DNA of 64,000 nucleotides from the NCBI GenBank assembly GCA_910589415.1, contig OU342639.1, positions 11,850,268 through 11,914,267 on the forward strand, written 5' to 3'. Position numbers and translations under genes: made by a program. Shown here piece by piece: positions 37,601 through 49,600 of this stretch (the first letter of the stretch is position 1; the number at the start of each line of letters is the position of its first letter). The notes under the pieces were generated by a model. The model was given only the letters and a program-made list of their open reading frames with translations, did not search any database and was not told the origin of the DNA. This DNA is from Malachius bipustulatus (Eukaryota > Arthropoda > Insecta > Coleoptera > Melyridae).

Positions 37601-40600
37601 TTATAAAGGTGGCAATTTGCCAGGCCTAAATCGACCATTGTCAGTTGAAAATCAATTTTGCATGCAGGAATATTATTAAATTTATTGCCGGAATTTTATT
37701 ATTATACATGTTTGCTTGCTTTTATTGTCAACCTTAAATTGCTTGTCAAATTTTTATAAATAACTCGCCATTGGGAGATTGATGCGATCGATAATTTCAA
37801 ATTGATGATGATCTCCATAATTATGTCGGTGCAGGCCTGTGTTGTGTGAAAAATCGAAACATGCTGCACGGGAATATAAAGAAAATTCACATTTATTTTA
37901 CATATTTTATCACATAATGATGATGTAATTTTATTCTATAATCGATAATAAACAACATACCCACATATAAAGGTGTCACCAAAAGTTACAACCAACGCTC
38001 TACAGATTAATGAGTTAAAAATATGCAGATTTAATCAAAATGATCTATATCCAAAATGGCACCATTTTCTAAGGGTCGTCTGAATACACATTTTCTCTCG
38101 CATTTTCCAGAATCAGTCAAAAATTGATTAAATGAGAAATTATAACATTTCACCGCCTACTACAACTTTTTTATCCATACGTTACTGAACATTTTCAATT
38201 TTTTTTTAATGAAAAGAACACAGTAGATATGATTCAACTTGTTGCACTCCTATATAAATTTCGTATCTTTCATGTTTACTATTTCACAAGTAAATACATT
38301 TTCAGTAGTGAATGAAAGTCGGTCTTTAATAATTAATTACTTTTATAAAAGTGTAAAAAGTTTTGTTTTTCAACATCTTGTAAGACTATGAGAGTTTATT
38401 GGTCTTGACAATCATAGTAAGCGGTTCAGTTTGAAGTTTCTCATGTAGCCCCCCATCTTTGAAAGGACCGTCTTGGTGGTGCCAAATTTCCTCGTCAGCT
38501 CCAATTGCATTTGTATTTGGAAATAGAGCGCGTAAATTTCTGCTATCCGGATCTCCACCAGACTTGTACTAAGTAATTAATTAGTACAATCAGAAATGCT
38601 CTGAAAATAGATGATAATAAAATACACTTGAGTGGACACTATACAGGGTGTATCTTTAATATTGCAAAAAAATTGGAACGAGATTCTTTGCTAAAAAAAT
38701 CCCTTTAACGTGTGTACGCAAATGTATCGTTTTTGAGATACAGAGTGTAAAAAAAATATTTTCCAACTTTTTGAAGACATCTAGGGACCGTTTGAGATAC
38801 AGAACTCGACTTTTGTACATATCATTGATACATTTTTTAATGCCAATTCAGTTTCTTTCATGTGCCATTTGCGGAGGAGATCTTAGGATTAAGCAAGTTT
38901 TTTTGCCCTTCATTTTTCGACATATGTTTTGAAACATCCCAAGCGAGTTTTTAATAGTAAATGGCCATTTTTCTCGCACGTCTCGCGTTGGCAATTAAGG
39001 CCAAGAGTACCTTTTTTGGTGTAGAAATATTGGCCGTTAAAAATGCGGTTTTGAAATGTCAATTTGCCCAGTAGGTATCGTAGATATTAGGGGTAAAAAG
39101 GGAAAAAGAACCCAAATAATCCTAAAATCTCCGTCACTGGCATATTTTTACTTTTTTGTATTCGCGGACACACGTTAATGGGATTTTTTTGGTTTATTTT
39201 TGACCAAAGAATCTCTCTTAAAATTTTATGCAATATCAGAGATACACCCAGTATACAGCGCGCGTTATTCCGGTTTATTATTAAAAGTGCAACCTTGAAC
39301 GTAATATATATTTATGTTTATTTATTTGGGCTCATAATAATGATAATAAGTAAGTCAGGTACGAGTGCATAACATTGACACGGAAGCATGGAAATTATTC
39401 AAGCAACGCGCGTGAAAATTGCATGCAATTTCAAATAAATGCACTCTTATAATTATTGTTTTGTAATTGATTAACCGCGCATTAGCGCATGATCGTTTTT
39501 GATGTTGCATCAAAGAAGGATGTCAATACCGTTAAGAAAAAAAACGAGTCGCTATTTTACGAAACTTCAACAAGCTACTCGATGTTTGCTCGCTCACCTC
39601 GCTCACTTATTATTCTTCCCGGGTAGCAACGGTTCACTAATAGTTAAAATCCTTGCATTTTTTGTTAGCTACATAAAGGCCTTTAATCCCATAAGAAATG
39701 CTCCAAAGAGGATTTTTTAAATCCACAATAATTGTGAATAATTCAGCTTACCTAGAGAAGATTTGATGCTTTGGTGGCTTTTTAGCCTAAAGAGTGCCTT
39801 TAAAAAAATCTTACCTGTGTTTTTTTATCCATCAAGGTAGTATAATACAGTATAGAGCTTGATAACTGCTACTTTACAGTACTTTTTTTACAGTTCCCTA
39901 ATAATTTTAGCTTATAGGAGAACTAGTTTATTTAGTGAGAGTGACTTCATCACAATAAAGAAGCTTTTGATGATGCGCGGCTTCAAATGTTTTTCCAATT
40001 ATCCAACTGGTTTTAGAGTTCTCTACCGAAAAAGTTGTTAACACTTGGAGTTAGAAGCAATGAGAAACGATCGACTTATATGTACTAAGGGTCTCTTTGA
40101 AATACATTTTATGATCCTTCCAATTTTTAACATTTAAAAATATGATCATTTTCGGCCCGAGTTGTTGGAACTTTTTGATTTTTAATGATTGAACTAAAGA
40201 AATCAGAAATTATTTTGTATTTTTTTTACCGGGTAAGCAAAAAAAACACACACACACACAAAACTTATTTTATTTATTTATTTATTGTAGCCTTGATTCG
40301 GAACAGTTCTTGATTGTGCTGCACTTGTGTTAGATTCAAAGTGTATAGGTGTACTTACATTCTATCGAAATGTAACTTTCAAAAGAAACAGACTATTTAA
40401 TAATCATTTTATTCGTTTTCCAACCTTACTGCCAGTTTTATAAATAATAATTGTTAATCAACAGAGTTTCATGATTATCGTTTGACAAATGATGCGCTTA
40501 AACAAGGACGACGTTTATGAAACCGGCTGTTATTTTTGTAATTTTCTGAACAATAAATTTGATTTATTCCTTTATCCTTTGTTACGTTTGCTTCTGAAAA

Positions 40601-43600
40601 TCCTCTTTGATGTTAATAATTATTTATCTCTGGATTTGTTTGTTAGTCCTGGTCGTATAATTTTTTTGCACGACTCAGAACTAACCTTTTTACCGCTTTA
40701 TTAAATGCATTTTTATTCACTTTATTTACACAAGTATAATGGTTTTATGAAGAAGAATGTAATGCAGGCGTAGTTTAACTCCAAAGTGACATAATTTTGT
40801 TATTAAATTTTGTAAGAAAGCTCTATTATTCATTCAAGCAACAGAAAAATTATATTGTTACGATTTTCACCAAACTGAGACACTTCTAAACTTTAAATTT
40901 CACCATAATTTCTTACAAATTAAGCGTTTTTCACTTTTAAATCACCTTTAACTTATCGCTTGTAAAGCCACTGAGATTCCACTGTAAACTGCTCGATCTT
41001 GGGCTTTTCATTAATCGACTACATCTAATATCATTCAGGAGAAATTATTCAAAGTCATCACAAAGGTTACTTACGATTCCGTTCGCTCCTTGAAGGTTCA
41101 GATTTAGACATTCAGGCCACCTTGTCGGCGTCATAATAAAACTATAACGCCAAGCCTTCGTCATGATCAACCACCGTGTTGTCACGTTTTACATTTTCTC
41201 CCCGTAACAATATTATAAACAACTGGCTGTTGGATTGGTTGAAATTTAGTCACACTTGTGTGTTCTCTTAGTAACGAAGAATACAGCATTAGCACTAGCA
41301 CAAGCACCAGGCACTAACACTAACATGTAACAATTAGCTATATTTTTTATAATTTCTTTCAATTAAACTAAACAGAACACTTGTTTGTATATCTCAGATT
41401 TGTTATTGCTAATTATTATTTTCCCCCATAAAATGAACAATGCTAAATTAGATACCCCCTCTTAGGTGGATGAATCCTCCCTGACGGGCGAGTCGGATCA
41501 TGTGAAGAAAGGCGAGCACTTTGACCCGATGATCCTCTCCGGCACGCACGTGATGGAAGGTTCCGGCAAGATGCTAGTGACAGCTGTCGGTGTGAATTCG
41601 CAGGCGGGCATCATCTTCACCCTGCTCGGTGCCGCCGTCGACCAGCAAGAGGCCGAGATCAAGAAGATGAAGAAAGGTAAACGGACGATTGCCAAGTGTT
41701 ACTCTAAGGGCTTAGGCCGGTCATAGAGGCATGTACACCATGATGATGACGATGTGACCCCCAATTCCTCACAAACACTTGCGTCCTGCTCTATCGTCTC
41801 TATCTATCTCTATTATTCTTTGTGGTTTACCGATGATTCGAACACATCGATTTGTTGAAATTAAACTATAGTTTGAAGAGTTACCGCTATATCAATCGGG
41901 ACAGCCTGTTATTTAATATGCAGGGTGATTCAGTTTTAATTTAACAATTATTTCGCTTTTGCTTGGTTAGATGCAAAACAAAATAAACGATGAACTGTCG
42001 AAATTTCCCGGTCTTGCTTCAGCTCACTGATGGAAATTTGTGTCGTATCAAAAATGTCCAATATATTTGCATTAGTAGTAGTACGCCTTCAAATAAATCA
42101 TCCGATCATATTCAAAGAGCAGCACATGTTCAATCTTGGGGCCATAAGGTTGTCAGTTATTGAAAGCTTTTAATTAGAAGTTATGGCAAACAATGTAGTT
42201 TTTGTGCCTAATATACAGGGTGGGCCACGGTGTACGAAACGGAAGATTATGTCCGTGTCTCTGGATTTTAGGATCTTTTTATTTTTGGAGTGGATAGAGA
42301 CCCGGCAGAGGTACGTTTTAAAATTATATTCATAATGTACAGGGTGTCCCAAAAGCATGAAACATATCAAAGTTATGTTTTTTTTAAATGGAATGCTCCT
42401 ATGTTATTGCATTTTCAGATTGTCTGAGAACAGAAAATAAGATTGGCTTTTACAGTTGGTGTTTAAATTCAGAAGTTTTTGAGTTATAAACAAGTGAAAA
42501 TCGTCATTTTTCAAGTTCAAGGCCCTGTACAACGAAAACGGTTCAAGATAAAGGAAAACGGCTTACATGTCCCTATTTTAACTTTTCATGTACTATCCTA
42601 TGGTATAGAAACATTTGTGCTTTCTTTGATTTTTTTATTTGGCGACGCGTGGAGAAATCTCAAAATTTTTCGAATTTTTTATCACCCTGTATAAACATTT
42701 CATCCACATCATTGGATAGTACATGAAAAATTAAAATAGCGACATGTAAGCCGTTTTTCTCTATCTTCAGCCGTTTTCGTTGTACAGGGCTTTGAACTTG
42801 AAAAATGACGATTTTCACTTGTTTATAACTCAAAAACTTCTGAATTTAAGCACCAACTGTAAAAGCCAATCTTATTTTCTCTTTTCAGACAATCTAAAAA
42901 TGCAATAAACGTACCTCTGCCGGGTCTCTATCCACTCCAAAAATAAAAAGATCCTAAAATCCAGAGACACGGCCATAATCTTCCGTTTCGTATATCGTGG
43001 CCCACCCTGTATATTTAGCCGGCTATGAGTTTGTTCGATTGAAAATGAATCACCCTGTAAAGGTCTGACAAGTCAGAATTGGACATAGCTCAGGGTATTT
43101 CTGTTGTAGGAGGTTTACCTTTAAAGTACTTTAAGTATGTCCTGTTCTGAAGTGACTGAGATCTATACATCGAGGTGTGTTCGAAGCCTCGGAAAAGCTG
43201 TGCAAGGGGGTTTTATAGCATTGCATAGTGTCGATGTAGTGTTTTTCACCATTTACTGATTCTCAAAGAAAAAGAGATGTGGTTTAAGAAAGGTGAAGCA
43301 CGCTATGTTAGTTATTTAAAAACCACAGAAGATGCATCGTTTATTAATGTGATATTATTGTTGCACTATTTCTTTTAAGTGTTGTTTATTTAATAAGGGG
43401 AATTTTCCAAGGAACATTCCTGTAAGATTGTGCATTGCCCAGTAGTAACTTCCTTAGACCTTACTACTACTACTACTAACTATTACTACTATTACTAACT
43501 TTGTTTTGATTTTGATTTTTGATTTTTGATTTTTGTTTTTATTTTTGTTTCAATATTTTTTTTACAATTATTTTTCAAATGGTGATGGAAATAGGTATGT

Positions 43601-46600
43601 TTCTATTTCTACCTAGGTAAATGAATTTAAAAAAATCAATACTTCCACCACCGTTTGATAATAGTTAATATAATTTTTCCATGTCAGGACTTTAGGAGTG
43701 TTTTGAGATTGCTAATGTTCTCCTTTTGCATGTGTTTTTGTACAGAAGCTAAAAAGCAGCGGAAGAAGAAAAGCCTAACAGGTGAATAAACCCTTTTTTT
43801 TTGTATTCTTATAACAATAATTACTATAACTCGTCGAACGTAATCAATTAATAAAAATAAAACAATTGTTCAATAATTATGTAAACAAGTCTTAATATAA
43901 CGATGTTTTTGCATAAAACCGTGCAACTAAATAATTACTTGCATGACTTTTAATAATTCGTTCTCGATGCTTCCCTGTAATACTTCTCGTGTAATCTAGG
44001 TGACGAGGAGAACATAACTGGCAACAGCCACGTTAACTCCCCGGCGCCGGTGGCCAACCAATTGAGCGGCGAACCAATAGCGGTAGAAGAGAGCCAAGAG
44101 AACCATGTAGCTCCCGCTCCGTCATCCTCCGAGAGTCACAAGAAGGAGAAATCGGTGCTTCAGGCGAAACTGACCAAACTGGCCATACAAATCGGCTACG
44201 CCGGATCGACAATCGCAGTTTTGACGGTACTTATTTTGGTGCTGCAGTTCTGCGTCTCCAAGTTCGTTATAAATCACAAAGTATGGAACAATTCCTATGC
44301 CAACGATCTGGTCCGGCATTTGATTATAGGTGTGACCGTGCTGGTTGTAGCGGTGCCGGAAGGATTACCGTTAGCCGTGACACTTTCGTTAGCTTACAGT
44401 GTCAAGGTAAGATAGATACCCGAAAGACTTTCACCTGTTTCCCGAAATCTATTGTGCCTTAATTTCAGAAAATGATGAAAGACAACAATCTAGTGAGGCA
44501 TTTAGATGCTTGTGAAACAATGGGTAACGCGACAGCTATATGTTCAGATAAAACTGGAACTTTGACAACCAATCGAATGACTGTTGTGCAGTCTTATATC
44601 TGTGAGAAATTGTGCAAAACGATGCCGAAGTTTTCCGACATTCCCGCCCATGTCGGAGCTCTCCTTGTGCAGGGAATATCAGTTAACTGCGCATACACCT
44701 CACGCGTCATGGTAAATACTCCCTTATTCATAAAAATAAATAAACTCTCTATATAATGAACATTCCAGGCACCGGAGGAACCATCGGAATTGCCCAAACA
44801 AGTCGGCAATAAGACCGAATGTGCGTTGTTGGGGTTTCTTCTTGGTCTCCAGAAAAACTACCAAACGGTCCGCGATGACTTTCCCGAAGAATGCTTCGTT
44901 CGAGTCTATACATTCAACTCTGTGAGGAAATCAATGAGTACTGTCATCCCAAGACCTGGCGGCGGTTACCGTCTCTTTACCAAGGGAGCTTCAGAAATAA
45001 TTTTAGGAAAGTAAGTCAATCGGTAGCTCATCTCAGCAAGCTTGTCCAGTAATTAATTGATCATTATTCACCCTTTTTGTCTAGGTGTGCCTTTATATAC
45101 GGCCACGACGGCCGCCTGGAGAAGTTCACCCGTGACATGCAAGAACGCCTTCTCAGGCAAGTAATCGAGCCGATGGCGTGCGACGGTCTGCGCACGATCT
45201 GTGTGGCTTTCCGGGAATTTGTGCCTGGTAAGGCGGAGATAAACCAGGTGCACATAGACAAAGCTGATCCCAACTGGGACGACGAGGAGAACATCTGCAG
45301 TAATCTGACTTGTCTCTGTGTCGTCGGCATCGAGGACCCGGTCAGGCCCGAAGTGCCTGAGGCAATCAGAAAGTGCCAGAAGGCCGGCATCACTGTCAGA
45401 ATGGTCACCGGAGACAACATCAACACCGCCAGGTCAATAGCGAGCAAGTGCGGAATCGTTAAGCCCAACGAGGACTTCCTTATACTGGAGGGAAAGGAGT
45501 TCAACAAGAGGATAAGGGACAGTAAAGGAGATGTGAGTTTATTTCTTTATTAAACAATTTAGATACTTATAATTAGAGCATTTACTTAGTACAATAATTA
45601 TTATTCTTTATTATATCCATCATAGCTGGTCATGAAATGAGTGTTACATTTAAAGTTTAATTAAATTTAAGGACTCAATTCAATTCAAATAGACTTCTGT
45701 TAAATTGACATACTAATCAGTAATCACACAGCGCAATAAACTGCCAGACCAGACCAATTGGGAAACGAATCCGGCCCTCCTGGCCCATTTTCAGTGATTC
45801 TAACGTCACATGTTGAGAACGCCTGATGGCCACTAGTTTTGCTAAAATCAACTCACTTTTGCACTCTTTTAGACGCATTAAAAATCTTATAAATTTAAAG
45901 TTTGATTCATAACCTTCAATAGATTCAGTAATAATTGTGCCGTCTAAATTTAGGAATAAGATTATGCCAAAATATTAATTAATAATGACAATGACTTTTA
46001 TGGTTTATACCTTCAAGTGACAAGAGTTAACATTTTTGGAGAATTTTTATCTAATAGCTAAATCCAGTACCAATTCAAGACCAGAATATTAAAAAAAAAG
46101 GTCAAACAACATTGAGAATAACTTGTAACTTGATAGATATTATAAGCTCTCACTAAAATAATTTGTAAGTGGTAAAAAAGGGGCAACATTTTTCAGTTCT
46201 CTGGTTCAAAACGTGGACTCTAAATATACAGAGATGCTTCCAGGTATTCTTAGCTTGTTTTGACGAGTTTGACGGTTGATTACTAAATTCTTAAAATAGC
46301 ATAACAGGAAAGGCCTAATATTTAAAAATTTACATTATCGTTTGTAAAAGGAGGCACAATGAGACTCTTATTGTACTTCACAATGATTGGTAATGATAGA
46401 GTTTATTATAGACTTTTTGAAGAAAAAATGAGAAGTATTTTTGGTGATTGACATTTGTTGTTTTCAGGTTCAGCAACATCTTCTGGACAAAGTATGGCCT
46501 AAATTACGTGTCCTAGCGCGTTCTTCCCCCACTGATAAGTACACATTAGTAAAAGGAATTATTGACAGTAAAGTCAGTGAAAACAGAGAAGTGGTTGCTG

Positions 46601-49600
46601 TCACAGGAGACGGTACTAATGATGGTCCAGCTTTGAAGAAAGCTGATGTTGGATTTGCAATGGTAAATGAAAATGTGTTACATATTGAATATGTTGAAAA
46701 ATAAAAACAAAATTTACTTCTCAGGGTATTGCCGGAACGGATGTAGCAAAAGAGGCTTCTGATATTATTCTAACAGACGACAATTTCAGTAGTATAGTTA
46801 AAGCTGTTATGTGGGGAAGAAATGTCTACGATAGTATAGCCAAATTTTTGCAATTTCAGTTGACGGTAAACGTAGTTGCTGTTATTGTAGCATTTATTGG
46901 TGCCTGTGCTGTTCAAGACAGTCCATTGAAGGTAATTTACTTGTCACTGTGTTATTTAATTTATTGTAATTATTTTTTGGCAGGCTGTGCAAATGTTGTG
47001 GGTGAATTTAATTATGGACACCTTAGCTTCTCTAGCATTAGCTACCGAACTTCCTACTTCTGATTTGTTATTGAGAAAGCCGTACGGACGAACGAAACCT
47101 CTAATCTCTCGAACCATGATGAAAAATATATTAGGACAAGCAATTTATCAATTGACAGTTATATTTTCATTACTTTTTGTTGGTATGTGATGGTGTACAG
47201 TGATGGTTAAATTTTACCATTTATGTATAATTACCGGTTTCAGGTGATCAGTTATTAGGTATCGAGTCGGGACGACATCAAGACCCTGGAGCTGGACCAA
47301 CCGAGCATTTTACTGTTATATTTAATTCGTTTGTTATGATGACCCTTTTCAATGAAATAAATGCTAGGAAAATCCATGGTCAACGCAACGTTTTCTCTGG
47401 GATATTCTCAAACCCGATATTCTACAGCATCTGGATCGGTACTATCGTATCACAGGTGCTCCATTATTCGATTTTATTTGTATGAGACGGTAAATTATTG
47501 AAATTCTCTTATTTTTCAGGCTGTAATCATTCAGTACGGTAAAGTAGCGTTTTTCACCAAGAGTTTGAACGGAGAACAATGGCTTTGGTGCACTTTCTTT
47601 GGCGTCGGGACATTGGTGTGGGGCCAGATTGTTACTACCATACCCACACGTAAACTACCCAAGATATTCTCGTAAGTATCAAGGACACATAATTTAGGAT
47701 TTTTTTTTTAATGTCACACCAACACGAATCCTGCAGACTAATCCAAGAAAGAAGGTTATACTTCGTACTTCGTATAAATATTTCTACCATTATTACGTAT
47801 TTCTGTCACTATTAATGTTTTTTTTATTTTATTTGTATCTCTTGAAATTTTTCTTAACAGCTTGAGAGAAATCTCTAATTAGATTCGGTAACAAATATTA
47901 CTCTGTCTTTCTCTTTTAGCTTCTACATAACACCACAAAAATATTGAATAGCTTTCTTTTTCTTTCAATTTGAATAAAAATGTGATGAACCAAATAATAT
48001 CAAAAATGTAACAATCTCCTCATAAGACATTTAACATATCGTTAAACTGACAGTGATGCTTTTGATGTTGTGTAATTTATATGCTAGGCATGTGTGAACC
48101 CTGGATTTTTCTAACCTAATTTCAAACTTATGTCAAACCTGATTTCTATTTTCAACTTTCAACTTTTCTTTTAATTCAGTTGAAGAAAACTGAAGACAAA
48201 CTATTTTATAGCTTCCATATAAAGATTTTCGTATATTATGACATCTCTTCATTATAAAACAATTTGATAAAAACGAAACATTCCTATTCAATCATAATAA
48301 TTCAACTGTCATTGTTTAATTGCCAAATGGAATTTGTATTTGAACTGTCACCTGTCATGATTATGACTTTGACACCCTTGTGCATGCAGCCATTCCCTAT
48401 TTCGTTAAATGGGTTGAACTCGAATTGGTAATTGTATACATCCGCGGCTCCTAAGTTTCATCAATTTTTTCGGGACCGAGGAGCGAAATAGGGGTGCTGG
48501 GTGGGTAAGAAGCTAAAAACAGCCATTTCAAACTAATATCAAGGTCACCACTAAGGCCTCTTTGGCACTACGGTCGGATTTCTAATTTTTTTTCACTTTC
48601 AGGGCAAGGAAAATCTCCGAGATTAACAGTAGCACGGTTTTTATTTTGAATTTTGCATTTATGTTGCATTTATATTCCAAAATACGTGACATCGCTCGCT
48701 ATTATGGTCCGACTACGTTTGAATGCGGTTCGTAAGTTGCGTATGTTACCAGACCGGCTCTGGTATTGATATTACGAGTTTCCGCCGTCCACTCGACACT
48801 CTGACCTTGCATGTTTATTGTGATTTTCGCTTTTCTAAACAGGCCCGCACTCAGGAAGACCTTCTTTTGATGCCCTTTTGTTCGCTTATCTTTCATTTGC
48901 AAAGCAAATTAATACCTTCCTGGTGTTACTATAGGTATGTCCTCCACCCCTATATTGGTGCCATAGTGAAACTGTAGGAGCCGCGGATGTAAATAATGAC
49001 CCTCGAATTTTGTAAGTTTCGCACATCCCTAGTATTTGCCGGTATAAGGTGTAAATTCTTGAAATTGACGAGAATCAAATTTAAGATATTTATAAGACTG
49101 TTGTTCTTTTAGTTTGATTTAGTCGATGTTTCTATATTGAATTAAAATTATTGCGATAGATGGGGCAGAGGCCATCCAGAAGAGTGCGCCATATCCATAG
49201 ATAAGGAGAAATTCGATCTAGACTCGGACAAGCGTCCTCGTGCTGGCCAGATACTGTGGATACGCGGTTTGACAAGGTTGCAGACGCAGGTAAGTGTCAA
49301 TGTGCGTGCGATCACACGATTGTAGTTCCCTGAGGGGGGGTGTGGGGTAGGCCGGGCGATATGGACAATCGTCTGTCTATCGCCATCCGAACGATGATGG
49401 TGATATACAGGTGACCGTCGCACGGACCTGCCCCGGAAAGTGCTGGGCATTATGTCTATGAGTGATTGATGAACAGAGCTCAATTATTTAGGTGATGATA
49501 GGTAGTTGAAACTTATAGATCACGTCAGATGAGGCTTCCTCTCCACATCCCTACCTTCGACCATTTGTGTTTAGTAATTACACTACCAAGTGTTCCGACT

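Noticed and set aside
45064..45507. 147-codon open frame antisense to PMCA exon 9
   Set aside because: Open only because the GC-rich sense exon avoids the complementary stops; no protein family recognised.
49148..49483. 111-codon open frame on the minus strand over PMCA exon 15
   Set aside because: Shadow of the GC-rich coding exon and its flank; the conserved reading is the + strand PMCA frame.
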